DNA of 39,543 nucleotides from Clostridiales bacterium (lineage in GTDB: Bacteria > Bacillota > Clostridia > Christensenellales > Aristaeellaceae): the NCBI GenBank assembly GCA_022769795.1, contig JALEIQ010000213.1, forward strand, positions 1-39,543, given 5' to 3'. Shown piece by piece: positions 1 to 7,794 of the stretch. The notes under the pieces were generated by a model. That model ran no database searches. It saw nothing but the letters and a program-made list of their open reading frames with translations, and was not told the origin of the DNA. Both the position numbers and the translations under genes were made by a program. Position 1 is the first letter of the stretch, and each line of letters opens with the position of its first letter.

Positions 1-185
1 AGATCGTCTACGCCATCGACAACGCCAAAAAGGTCAAAAACAAGCCTTCCATGATACTGCTTAACACCATTAAGGGAAAAGGATGTTCCTTCTGTGAAAA
101 CATGCTATCCAGCCATTCCGTGAAAAACATTACCGAAGGAATGTGGAAAGAAGCAATTGCAAAACTCGATGGGGAGGACGTATAA
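1..185 (+). CDS. Transketolase, N-terminal subunit (3' end only)
   Basis: Partial gene cut by the window start; reading from base 3 gives about 60 residues ending in KLDGEDV before TAA at 183-185. The segment contains PSMILLNTIKGKGCSFCEN, which resembles the end of the thiamine-diphosphate-binding half of transketolase, where a conserved T-x-KGKG stretch closes the domain. Split transketolases (separate N- and C-terminal subunits) are common in Firmicutes and archaea, and the next gene, one base downstream, is the matching C-terminal half. Together they would move two-carbon ketol units in the non-oxidative pentose phosphate pathway in the cytoplasm. The ORF track misses it because it has no start in the window. 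Confidence 0.88.
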   Translation, partial: IVYAIDNAKKVKNKPSMILLNTIKGKGCSFCENMLSSHSVKNITEGMWKEAIAKLDGEDV

Positions 186-186
186 T

Positions 187-1140
187 ATGGATTGGAAAAG
201 AGAAGCTGCCGAGCTAAGGCTTACCTATTCCGATCTGCTGATTGAATACGGCAGAACGGATGAACGGATCTGCGTGGTGGAGGCCGACCTGATGGCCTCC
301 GCCTCCACGCAGAGATTCAGGAAGCTTTATCCTGACAGGCTGATAAACGTTGGCGTTGCCGAGGCGGACATGATCAGCGTGGCCGCCGGGCTCTCGGCCA
401 TGGGAAAAATTCCATTTACCCATACCTTCAGCGCCTTTGCTTCTCGCCGCTGCTGCGACCAGATTACCATCTCCGTAGCCTATGCCGGCCTGAATGTTAA
501 AATGGTGGGCAGCGATCCCGGCGTAAGCGCCGAGCTCAACGGCGGAACGCATATGAGCTTTGAGGACGTCGCCATTATGCGCAACATTCCCGGCATGGTC
601 ATTTTTGAGCCGGTGGACAGCATACAGTTCAAAAAGCTCTTTCCACAGATTCTTCAGCATTACGGCCCGGTATATATCCGCCTGTTTCGCAAAAACGCGT
701 GGAGCATCTACAATGAGAGCGATACCTTTGAGCTGGGCAAGGGTAAGTTGCTGCGCAAAGGCAAGGATGTAACGATCGCCGTTTCCGGCATTATGGTCAA
801 GGAAGCGCTGGAGGCCGCTGAATGCCTGAGCGCTGAAGGCATCGAGGCGGAAGTCATCAACATTCATACCATCAAGCCTTTGGATGAGGAAATGATCCTT
901 GCAAGCACGGCCAAGACCGGCTGCTGTGTCACAGCGGAAAACGCCAGCGTGCTCAACGGCCTGGGCTCAGCCGTGGCGGACTGCGTCACCAACCGCAAGC
1001 CCTGCCCCGTGTTAAAGGTGGGCGTGCAGGATCGCTTTGGCGAGGTGGGCAAGCTTGATTACCTGCAAAAGGAGCTTCACCTCACGAAGGAGGATATTGT
1101 GCGACGGGCGAAAGAAGCCATCGCACTGAAAAACGGGTAA
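187..1140 (+). CDS. Transketolase, C-terminal subunit
   Basis: A 317-aa protein with the pyrimidine-binding domain in the first half and the transketolase C-terminal domain in the second. The pyrimidine domain carries NVGVAEADM, whose glutamate sits where the cofactor-activating glutamate of transketolases lies. The C-terminal domain contains KGKDVTIAVSGIMVKEALEAAE and IEAEVINIHTIKPLDEE. I place the start at ATG 187 (MDWKRE), not at 157 as in the track, because GGGGAGGA at 171-178 is a good ribosome binding site and the N-terminal subunit stops at 185. The pair is therefore translationally linked. It acts with the upstream partial gene in pentose phosphate interconversion; deoC next door also handles a pentose phosphate product, though the 105-base gap could hold a separate start of transcription. 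Confidence 0.93.
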   Translation: MDWKREAAELRLTYSDLLIEYGRTDERICVVEADLMASASTQRFRKLYPDRLINVGVAEADMISVAAGLSAMGKIPFTHTFSAFASRRCCDQITISVAYAGLNVKMVGSDPGVSAELNGGTHMSFEDVAIMRNIPGMVIFEPVDSIQFKKLFPQILQHYGPVYIRLFRKNAWSIYNESDTFELGKGKLLRKGKDVTIAVSGIMVKEALEAAECLSAEGIEAEVINIHTIKPLDEEMILASTAKTGCCVTAENASVLNGLGSAVADCVTNRKPCPVLKVGVQDRFGEVGKLDYLQKELHLTKEDIVRRAKEAIALKNG

Positions 1141-1245
1141 CTGCGCCGTCAGGAACAGACCATCCGTTCCATATTCGGGGCTATGAAAAGGACGGCTTTT
1201 CAAAAAAGCTTCCGGCTCATAGTATCCTAAGCAAGGAGGATATTT

Positions 1246-1956
1246 ATGGATAGCCGTTCAATCAGCCGGGAACAGCTCTGCGCCATCATCGATCACACGA
1301 ACCTGAAACCGTTCGCCGGTAAGGCCGAATTTGAAAAGCTTTGCGCCGAGGCGGCGGCCCACCGCTTTGCCATGGTGGCCATCAACTCCTCCCCCGTTTC
1401 CCTGTGCAAGCAGTTACTCAAGGGCAGCGGTGTGCACGTAGGCGCGGCCGTTAGCTTTCCCACCGGCCAGACGACCATTGAGGCCAAGGCGTTTGAAACA
1501 GAGGACGCCATCGCCAACGGCGCTGATGAAATTGATTATGTCATCAACGTGGGTGAATTGAAGAACGGAAATCTAGCCTATATCCGCAAGGAAATGGAAA
1601 CCATCGTTTCCATATGCCACAGAAACGCAAAGATATGCAAAGTCATCTTTGAAACCTGCTATCTGACGGACGATGAAATCCGCGCGGTAGCGAAAATCGC
1701 GCGCGAGGTACGGCCCGATTACATCAAAACCAGTACCGGTATGGGCCCGCAGGGCGCGACGGCGGAAAATGTGCGTTTGATGAAGCAGACGGTTGGCGAC
1801 GGTGTAAAAGTAAAGGCGGCGGGTGGCATCCGCGACTGGGCAACTTGCGCGGCCATGCTGGACGCGGGCGCGGAGCGCATCGGCACAAGCAGCAGTCTGG
1901 CGATTCTGGAACAGTTTGACGCTGTCCGGCTGAAAAGCGGGAATATGCCCGTATAG
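1246..1956 (+). CDS. deoC: Deoxyribose-phosphate aldolase
   Basis: A 236-aa class I aldolase with a TIM-barrel fold that cleaves 2-deoxyribose 5-phosphate to glyceraldehyde 3-phosphate and acetaldehyde in nucleoside breakdown. The sequence shows the family's active-site residues: Asp97 in GADEIDYVINVGELKNG, the Schiff-base lysine Lys161 in YIKTSTGMGPQGAT, and Lys190 in VKVKAAGGIRDW. GAERIGTSSS near the C-terminus is the phosphate-binding loop. Length is normal for the short Firmicutes DeoC. AAGGAGG just upstream of ATG 1246 supports the start. It lies 105 bases after the transketolase and is followed by a strong hairpin, so it is probably the last gene of its transcript. Glyceraldehyde 3-phosphate made here is also a transketolase substrate or product. 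Confidence 0.96.
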   Translation: MDSRSISREQLCAIIDHTNLKPFAGKAEFEKLCAEAAAHRFAMVAINSSPVSLCKQLLKGSGVHVGAAVSFPTGQTTIEAKAFETEDAIANGADEIDYVINVGELKNGNLAYIRKEMETIVSICHRNAKICKVIFETCYLTDDEIRAVAKIAREVRPDYIKTSTGMGPQGATAENVRLMKQTVGDGVKVKAAGGIRDWATCAAMLDAGAERIGTSSSLAILEQFDAVRLKSGNMPV

Positions 1957-2045
1957 CAGCGGGAGGCTTGGAGCAAAGTCCCAGGCCCTGGCACTATAAG
2001 CTTCTTTGCTTGAGCAGCGCTCCCTTCCCTTGTAAAATTTCAGAT

Positions 2046-2080
2046 AATCAAAACCACCGGCTGAGCCGGTGGTTTTGATT
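2046..2080. terminator. Perfect 16-bp hairpin terminator after deoC
   Basis: AATCAAAACCACCGGC, loop TGA, GCCGGTGGTTTTGATT form a perfect 16-bp stem. The 3' arm contains TTTTGATT, so the lower stem is A/T-rich and can work as a terminator in both directions. It lies 90 bases after the deoC stop. Confidence 0.85.
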
Positions 2081-2097
2081 GTGTTAAAGCTAACAAT

Positions 2098-2129
2098 GAA
2101 AAGCCCTCCGCACCCACGATGCGGAGGGC
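2098..2129 (-). terminator. Terminator of the FMN-binding protein gene
   Basis: Read on the minus strand, GCCCTCCGCA, loop TCGTGGG, TGCGGAGGGC gives a perfect 10-bp GC-rich stem followed by TTTTC. It lies 41 bases beyond the stop of the minus-strand gene and faces the deoC terminator. Confidence 0.85.
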
Positions 2130-2169
2130 CATTCTAATCCCTATCTTTCCTTCCGATAAGCCGTCAAAC

Positions 2170-3846
2170 TCACTCCACGGTGATATCCACAGGCTTGGCG
2201 CACGCAAAGGCCTGCTCAATCGCGGTGAGAATGTCGCCGTGGCCGTCGCGCAGGGCCATGGTAGCGCCGGAGATGGCGTCCATTTCGGCCTTCTGCTCAT
2301 CGGTCATGGCAGCGTACTTGGCAATGTCCTCCTCCTTCTGAGAGGTGCCATGCAGGGAACGGCCATTCAGGTCGGAGAAGCAGCTGGCAACCCACGCGGA
2401 AATCTCCTCGGTAGTCTTACCAACCATCGCGCCTTCATAAGCGGTGATTTCCTCGGCCCAGGTGCCGGAGTTCATCTTGTACTTGCTGCCCAGGTCGCGC
2501 TTGGTCTGGAAGGCGGAAATCTGCTCCGTAAAGCTTTCCTCGGTCTGGGTCCATACCTCGTCCACAGCGCCGTCAGCGTCAACATCCGCGTTGTAGCTCT
2601 GGCCCGGCCAGCCGGTGAAGGCGTTGTCGTCAGCGCCGTCATGGTTGGGGGTGATAATCTCCATCACGTCGGCAAACATGTCGACCACCTTATCCTCCGC
2701 GTCGTAGCAAACAGCGGCCACGGCGAGGTTGAAGCTGTAGCAGGGCACTTCCTTATCATCGCTGCCGGGGCCCAGGCGCGGCATCACGTTAACGCCCATG
2801 CCAACCTTGGCGATGTTCTTCACATCCCGCATGGGAATGGCGTTGTCCACAGCCTTGGCAATCGCGGCAATGATATCGCCGTGCGGGTCGGTAAGGGACA
2901 TGGTAGCGCCGGCAATCGCGTCGTTCACGGCCTTTTCCTCATCGGTAAGGGCGCTGAACTTGGCCACATCCTCCTCCTTGGTGGAGGCGGCGGTGATGGG
3001 GCGGCCGTTCACGTCGGAGCAATGCTTCTCATACCAGGCTTTGATTTCTTCCACGGTCTTGCCCTTGAAGAAGGCTTCAAAGATATCCATTTCCTGTTCC
3101 CAGGTGCCGGAGTTCATCTTGTACTCGGAGCCCTTCTGGCGCTTGGTTTTCCAGGAGAGCAGCTCCTCGGTGAAGATTTCCTCGGTTTCCTCAAGCTGGC
3201 CTTCTACAGTGCCGTCGCCATCAGCGTCGTTGTTATAGCTCTGTCCCGGCCAGCCAGCCATGAAGTTGTCGCCCTCGTTGGATTCGTCATGGTTGGGGGT
3301 GATGATCTCCAGCACGTCCACTTCCAAATCCACAATGCGCTTGTCGCTGTCAACGATGGCATAGGCAATCACTTCATTAAAGGAGTATACGCCCACGTTC
3401 TCCGCGTCGGAACCCGGGCCAAGGCGCGGGGTGGAAACAACGCCAACGCCGTGGGACAGGCCGTTGGCCGTTACGGCCATAACCTCGTCCTGCGCGGGGG
3501 CGGCTTCCTCAACGCCCATGGCGTTGCGCACGGCGGCAAATACGCCGTTGGAAGTCCAGGTGGCGCCAGCCACGCCGTCCACACCGTCCACGGTACCGGC
3601 GGCCACAATCGTTTCCATCAGGGTCTCCAGAGCGGCTCCGCCAATAGCGGGCGTTTCCCCTTCGCCGGTAAGCAGCAGGCCGGTAATCGCGCCGTCCTCA
3701 ACGCTCACCGTGGCCTTGATGGCTCCGCCGTATCCCTCCGCCTCGCCGGTCAGGGTTTCGCACAGGCCCACGGTCATCGTGCAAAACGCCATTACAAGCG
3801 CCAGGCTCAGTGCAATCAGGCTTTTCCTAAGATGCGTTTTTTTCAC
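2170..3846 (-). CDS. Secreted protein with three FMN-binding-like domains
   Basis: A 558-aa exported protein starting at GTG 3846 with AGGAGGTG five bases upstream. Residues 1-30 are a signal peptide (MKKTHLRKS, a hydrophobic core, then C29). Residues 35-112 form a short FMN_bind-type domain ending in GVAGATWTSNGV, which matches the S/AGAT-x-T covalent flavin attachment motif, with Thr98 as expected acceptor. Two homologous blocks of about 210 residues follow (about 125-336 and 346-555). They share PRLGPGSD, EIITPNHD, GWPGQSYN, KMNSGTW and a closing A/SGATM motif. The acceptor position is Ser317 in the second domain and Ala531 in the third. DADGDG and DVDADG stretches could be calcium loops. 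A role in extracytoplasmic electron transfer is inferred from the domain; ApbE flavin transferase is not in the window. It stands alone between its own promoter and terminator. Confidence 0.8.
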   Translation of the reverse strand: MKKTHLRKSLIALSLALVMAFCTMTVGLCETLTGEAEGYGGAIKATVSVEDGAITGLLLTGEGETPAIGGAALETLMETIVAAGTVDGVDGVAGATWTSNGVFAAVRNAMGVEEAAPAQDEVMAVTANGLSHGVGVVSTPRLGPGSDAENVGVYSFNEVIAYAIVDSDKRIVDLEVDVLEIITPNHDESNEGDNFMAGWPGQSYNNDADGDGTVEGQLEETEEIFTEELLSWKTKRQKGSEYKMNSGTWEQEMDIFEAFFKGKTVEEIKAWYEKHCSDVNGRPITAASTKEEDVAKFSALTDEEKAVNDAIAGATMSLTDPHGDIIAAIAKAVDNAIPMRDVKNIAKVGMGVNVMPRLGPGSDDKEVPCYSFNLAVAAVCYDAEDKVVDMFADVMEIITPNHDGADDNAFTGWPGQSYNADVDADGAVDEVWTQTEESFTEQISAFQTKRDLGSKYKMNSGTWAEEITAYEGAMVGKTTEEISAWVASCFSDLNGRSLHGTSQKEEDIAKYAAMTDEQKAEMDAISGATMALRDGHGDILTAIEQAFACAKPVDITVE

Positions 3847-3881
3847 AAGAGCACCTCCTATTTTGAATTTAGGGCGGGTAA

Positions 3882-3911
3882 ATCATATCATGCTTCATAA
3901 GTTACTGTCAA
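3882..3911 (-). promoter_or_regulatory. Sigma-A promoter of the FMN-binding protein gene
   Basis: On the minus strand, TTGACA (3911-3906), an 18-base spacer and TATGAT (3887-3882) lie 36 bases before the GTG start. The -35 box matches consensus fully and the -10 box at five of six. Confidence 0.82.
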
Positions 3912-4068
3912 TAATTAATGAAATGTTTCCCCCTGCCGAGGATTTTACCACTTTTTGCTTCATGGCCCATTCTTGTGCCTGAGCACACAGAAAAGGCCAT
4001 TTGATACCAGTTTTGTTATAAATTCAGCCTTTTTCGCCCTTGTTTATGTCAAAATCGTATGTTAGACT

Positions 4069-4097
4069 TACAATTAAAGATTGAGAGTGTTCTCAAT
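4069..4097 (+). promoter_or_regulatory. Dyad operator candidate before the sugar ABC operon
   Basis: ATTGAGA-GTGT-TCTCAAT (4080-4097) is a perfect 7-bp dyad placed just after a possible -10 box, TACAAT (4069-4074); no convincing -35 is visible. The position, 45-62 bases before the first operon gene, suits a repressor or AraC-type control site. This is inference from symmetry and position only. The rest of the 295-base divergent region (3847-4141) holds the minus-strand promoter and otherwise AT-rich DNA. Confidence 0.4.
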
Positions 4098-4141
4098 TTG
4101 TACTTCATTCGTTTCAATTAAATAACAAGGAGGATGTCGTA

Positions 4142-5206
4142 ATGAAGAAACTGATGGCTTTGTTCCTGGCAATGGTTCTGGTTCTTTCCCTGTGCGTTGG
4201 CGCTACCGCCGAATCCGAGAAGAAGTACACGGTAGGCTTCTCGAATGTTTGGGTGGGCAACACCTATGGCATTCAGGGCGTTAACGAGCTGGAAGCCTTC
4301 CTCAAGGACAACCCGCAGGTGGAAAAGTACTATATCTACAACGCCGATAACGACGTTAACAAGCAGATCTCCGATATCGAGGATCTGATCGCCAAGGGCG
4401 TGGATATGCTGATTCTGCAGCCCATCTCCGCCGAGTCGGTCGCGGCTGTGGTAGAGGAAGCGTATGACGCGGGCATCGTGGTGGTGGACTGCACCTCTCC
4501 TCTGGCAGATGCCACGGACGCGTATCATGTATCCGTGATCGCCAAGGATTATGACTTTGGCTACACCGGCATGAAGTGGCTGTGCGAGCAGATCGGCGGC
4601 AAGGGCAACGTGATTTGCCTGGACGGCATGGCCGGTCTTTCCAGCGCCGTGCTGCGCATGGAAGGCGCTCAGGACGCCCTGAAGGAGTACCCGGACGTGA
4701 AGATCATCGCCAGCGAGTACGCCAACTGGGATTACGCCACCGCCAAGCCCATTGTGGAAAACATGCTGGCCACCTACGACCAGATCGACGCGGTTTGGTC
4801 CTCCGGCGGCGATATGACCCGTGCCGCTATCGAGGCGTGGGCCGAGGCTGGCCGTCCCTGGGTGCCCATGATGGGCGAGGACTGCAACGGCTTCCTCAAG
4901 CTGTGGAGCAAGTACAAGGCTGACGGCCTTAGCTGCATCGCGGTTTCGCTGCCCACCTGGCTGTTCGCCTACGGCGCCGAGCTGGGCCTTGAGATTCTCA
5001 ACGGCACCTACACCGGCGAAAAGGACGTTATCATCGAGATTCCTTCCTTCGGCAACGACGAGGTTGATTCCTACGTGCGCGAGGATCTCTCCGACAGCTT
5101 CTGGGGCCAGACCCATATGACCGAGGAGCAGATTGTGGCCCTGTACGGCAACGGCAACGACGGTTCTCAGGGCATCACCGGCGGCGGCGCGGCCTCTGAC
5201 CACTAA
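4142..5206 (+). CDS. Sugar ABC transporter substrate-binding protein
   Basis: A 354-aa exported binding protein of the RbsB/periplasmic-binding-protein-4 type. It begins with a signal peptide (MKKLMALFLAMVLVLSLCVGATAES). The only N-terminal cysteine lies in LSLC, which is a poor lipobox, so anchoring as a lipoprotein is uncertain. The mature part has the two-lobed fold signs: KYTVGFSNVWVGNTYG at the first strand, DIEDLIAKGVDMLILQPIS, VVVDCTSPL, and GKGNVICLDGMAGLSSAVLRMEGAQDALKEYPDVKI. AAGGAGG seven bases before ATG 4142 supports the start. It is the first gene of a plus-strand operon with an RbsA-type ATPase, two permeases and two sugar enzymes. A hairpin after its stop probably lets it be made in excess. 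The ligand is not identifiable; a monosaccharide or cyclitol is likely. Confidence 0.92.
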   Translation: MKKLMALFLAMVLVLSLCVGATAESEKKYTVGFSNVWVGNTYGIQGVNELEAFLKDNPQVEKYYIYNADNDVNKQISDIEDLIAKGVDMLILQPISAESVAAVVEEAYDAGIVVVDCTSPLADATDAYHVSVIAKDYDFGYTGMKWLCEQIGGKGNVICLDGMAGLSSAVLRMEGAQDALKEYPDVKIIASEYANWDYATAKPIVENMLATYDQIDAVWSSGGDMTRAAIEAWAEAGRPWVPMMGEDCNGFLKLWSKYKADGLSCIAVSLPTWLFAYGAELGLEILNGTYTGEKDVIIEIPSFGNDEVDSYVREDLSDSFWGQTHMTEEQIVALYGNGNDGSQGITGGGAASDH

Positions 5207-5263
5207 GCCTTCGTGTCCCGTCGGGAGCCTTGTCCTCCTGAGAAGGAACCCGGCATATAACCA

Positions 5264-5294
5264 GAAAGGTGGGAAGCCCGGCTTCTCACCTTTC
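5264..5294 (+). terminator. Intercistronic hairpin after the binding protein
   Basis: GAAAGGTGGGAAGCC pairs with GGCTTCTCACCTTTC (one G-T wobble), followed by a short TTTCC run. It sits between the binding-protein stop and the ATPase start. I read it as an attenuator or RNA-stabilising hairpin that keeps the binding-protein message more abundant. Confidence 0.65.
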
Positions 5295-5321
5295 TTTCCA
5301 TCATGAAAGGGACTGACCACC

Positions 5322-6818
5322 GTGGAAAACCTATATCTAAAAATGAGCGGAATTACCAAGCAGTTCCCGGGCGTGAAAGCGCTGGACGGCGTGGATTTCG
5401 ACCTCAAAAAGGGCGAGATACACGCGCTTGTGGGCGAAAACGGCGCGGGTAAATCCACGCTGATGAACATGCTGGGCGGCAATCTCAAGCCCGACAGCGG
5501 CATGATCGAGCTGGAAGGCAAGCGTGTGAGCATTTCCGGCCCCATGGAATCGCTTGAGCTGGGCATTGGGTTTGTGCACCAGGAGTCCAACCTGCTTTCC
5601 AACCTCACGGTGCTGGAAAACGTGTTCCTCGCGCGTGAAAAGCGCAGGCACGGCACGCTGGACCGCGCGGCCATGCGCAAGGAAATTCTGCGCGTAAACG
5701 AGCGCCTGGGCTATCAACTCAACCCCGACGCGCAGGTGGGCAGCCTGCACCTGGCCGAGCAGCAGTGTGTGGAAATCACCCGCGCGCTGCTGTCCGAGCC
5801 CCGCATCCTTATCCTGGACGAGCCCACCGCCGCCCTGGACGACAGCGAGGTAGCGCGCCTGTTTGATATCGTGCGCCGCCTGCGCGGGGAGGGCGTGGCT
5901 ATCATCTATATCTCCCACCGTCTGGACGAGATTTTCCAGCTGGCCGACCGCATCACCGTGCTCAAGGACGGAAAGGTTGTTGGCACGCGCGCCACCGGGG
6001 AGGTTACCAAGGACGAGGTCATCGCCATGATGGTGGGCCGCGTGCTGGAGGATATCTACCCCAAGCGCGACGATATCACCTTCGGCGATACGCTGCTCAG
6101 CGTGGAAAACCTGAGCATTCCCGGCAGGCTGAGCAACGTGAGCTTCAGCGTGCGCGCGGGCGAAATCGTGGGTCTGGGCGGCCTGGAGGGCCAGGGCCAG
6201 CGCGACGCGGCGCGCGCCATCTTTGGCGACGTGCCCTTTGCGCAGGGCCGCATTACCGCAAACGGCCTGGAGCTGAAAAGCCGCGGCATCCGGGGCCGTA
6301 TCCGGCGCGGCGTGGGCTATGTAACGCACGACCGCCGGGGCGAGGGCCTGGTGCTGAACGAATCCGTGCGCAAAAACGCGGCGCTGGCTTCATTGTACCG
6401 GCGCAGCAGGCTTGGCTTTGTGGACGCCGCCGCCGAAAGGCGCGAGGCGGACGAGAATGTGGAGCGCATGCAAATCAAAACCGCGGGCCTGGAGCAGAAG
6501 GTCGCCAACCTGTCGGGCGGCAACCAGCAAAAGGTCATGCTCGCCCGCTGGCTGATGACCAAGCCGCGCGTGCTCATCATTGACGAGCCCACCAAGGGCG
6601 TGGACGTGGGCGCGCGCATGTCGGTATACCAAATCATCGATCAATTAACACGCGAGGGCATCGGCATCATCATGCTCACCAGCGATATGATGGAGCTAAT
6701 CGGCCTAAGCGACCGCGTGCTGGTGTTCTACGAGGGCCGCATCAGCCGGGAGCTCAAGCGCGGCGAGGCCACGGAGGAGCGCATCATGCGCGCCGCCAGC
6801 AGCATGCCGGACGAGTGA
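5322..6818 (+). CDS. Sugar ABC transporter, double ATP-binding subunit (RbsA/MglA type)
   Basis: A 498-aa cytoplasmic ATPase with two fused nucleotide-binding domains, as in RbsA, MglA and XylG. Domain 1 (about 1-240) has Walker A GENGAGKST at 38-46, a degenerate signature LHLAEQQ, Walker B LILDEPTAAL and the switch histidine in ISHRLDE. Domain 2 (about 250-495) has the family's degenerate P-loop (GLGGLEGQGQRD), a canonical signature LSGGNQQKV and LIIDEPTKGVDVGA. Starting at GTG 5322 gives MENLYLKMSGITKQFPGVKAL, the usual N-terminus; AAAGGG lies about ten bases upstream. It drives import through the two permeases that follow, with a ten-base gap to the first one. Confidence 0.95.
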   Translation: MENLYLKMSGITKQFPGVKALDGVDFDLKKGEIHALVGENGAGKSTLMNMLGGNLKPDSGMIELEGKRVSISGPMESLELGIGFVHQESNLLSNLTVLENVFLAREKRRHGTLDRAAMRKEILRVNERLGYQLNPDAQVGSLHLAEQQCVEITRALLSEPRILILDEPTAALDDSEVARLFDIVRRLRGEGVAIIYISHRLDEIFQLADRITVLKDGKVVGTRATGEVTKDEVIAMMVGRVLEDIYPKRDDITFGDTLLSVENLSIPGRLSNVSFSVRAGEIVGLGGLEGQGQRDAARAIFGDVPFAQGRITANGLELKSRGIRGRIRRGVGYVTHDRRGEGLVLNESVRKNAALASLYRRSRLGFVDAAAERREADENVERMQIKTAGLEQKVANLSGGNQQKVMLARWLMTKPRVLIIDEPTKGVDVGARMSVYQIIDQLTREGIGIIMLTSDMMELIGLSDRVLVFYEGRISRELKRGEATEERIMRAASSMPDE

Positions 6819-6828
6819 GGTGCTGAGG

Positions 6829-7794
6829 ATGAAAACAAAAAAGCTGAACCAGCAGGTTCGCGGCGTTTTAACCATTTACCTGCTGCTGATTCTGGTATTC
6901 ATTGGGATGTGTATCTCCTCGGAATCCTTCCGATCCCTGTATAACATCACCAATCTGCTCACCCAATGCGTGCCGTTGGCCTGCGTCGCCATGGGGCAAA
7001 CGCTGGTTATCATCTCCGGCGGCATTGATTTGAGCGTGGGCTCGGCCATCAGCGTATGCACGGCCGTGGCGGCCAAGCTGCTCAACACCGATAATCCCGC
7101 GCAGATTGCCTTCGGCGCGGCGGCGGTTGTGCTCACCGGCGTTGTTGTGGGCGCGGTAAACGGCCTGGGCATCAATATGCTCAAGGTGCCGCCGCTGATT
7201 ACCACGCTTTGCACAAGCACGGCGTTAAGCGGCGTGGCGCTGTGGATACTGCCCATGGCGGGCGGCAAAATCAACCGCGTGTTCGCCCGCTTTGTGTATC
7301 AAAAGTGGACCATCGTTTCCATGCCGCTGCTTATCATGCTGGCGCTGTTCCTGATTATGCGCACGGTGCTGTACCACACGCGCACGGGCGTGGATATCTA
7401 CGCCATCGGGCGCGACAGGCGCATTGCGAGCACCATGGGCGTGGACGCGCGCCGCACCAGCATAAAAACCTATCTGCTCTGCGGCCTGTGCGCAGGGCTG
7501 ACGGGGCTGCTGCTGGCCTGCCGCATGCGCGTGGGCGACCCCACCTGCGGCACGGCCTACTCCATGGATTCCATCACCGCGTCGGTTGTGGGCGGCGCTT
7601 CCATGGCGGGCGGCGTTGGCCTGCTTTCCGGCACCATCGCGGGCGCTTTCCTGATCGGCATGCTTTCCAACATCATGAACAACCTGGCCGTAAACCAATT
7701 TTACCAATACGTGCTCAAGGGCGGCCTGCTGGTGGTAGCCATGATCGTGTACTCGATTTCCAACCTTCTGGAGGTGAAGCGCCATGAAAAATAA
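6829..7794 (+). CDS. Sugar ABC transporter permease 1 (RbsC type)
   Basis: A membrane permease of the BPD_transp_2 family, 321 aa from ATG 6829. The track starts at GTG 6820, but GAGG at 6817-6820 sits eight bases before ATG 6829 and would be destroyed as a signal by the earlier start. Features of RbsC-like permeases are visible: a first helix after MKTKKLNQQVRG, the signature GGIDLSVGSAISV, GxxNGLGINMLKVPPLITTL, and SITASVVGGASMAGGVG near the C-terminus. About eight to ten hydrophobic segments are expected. Its end overlaps the second permease by 11 bases, so the two are likely made together and pair in the membrane. Confidence 0.93.
   Translation: MKTKKLNQQVRGVLTIYLLLILVFIGMCISSESFRSLYNITNLLTQCVPLACVAMGQTLVIISGGIDLSVGSAISVCTAVAAKLLNTDNPAQIAFGAAAVVLTGVVVGAVNGLGINMLKVPPLITTLCTSTALSGVALWILPMAGGKINRVFARFVYQKWTIVSMPLLIMLALFLIMRTVLYHTRTGVDIYAIGRDRRIASTMGVDARRTSIKTYLLCGLCAGLTGLLLACRMRVGDPTCGTAYSMDSITASVVGGASMAGGVGLLSGTIAGAFLIGMLSNIMNNLAVNQFYQYVLKGGLLVVAMIVYSISNLLEVKRHEK

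Noticed and set aside
2119-3900. 593-aa plus-strand ORF
   Set aside because: It is a shadow of the FMN-binding protein gene; the translation is rich in H, G, V and A without any domain, and the minus strand has signal peptide, promoter, RBS and terminator.
4118-5680. 520-aa minus-strand ORF
   Set aside because: Antisense to the sugar-binding protein and ATPase, both of which have clear family motifs.
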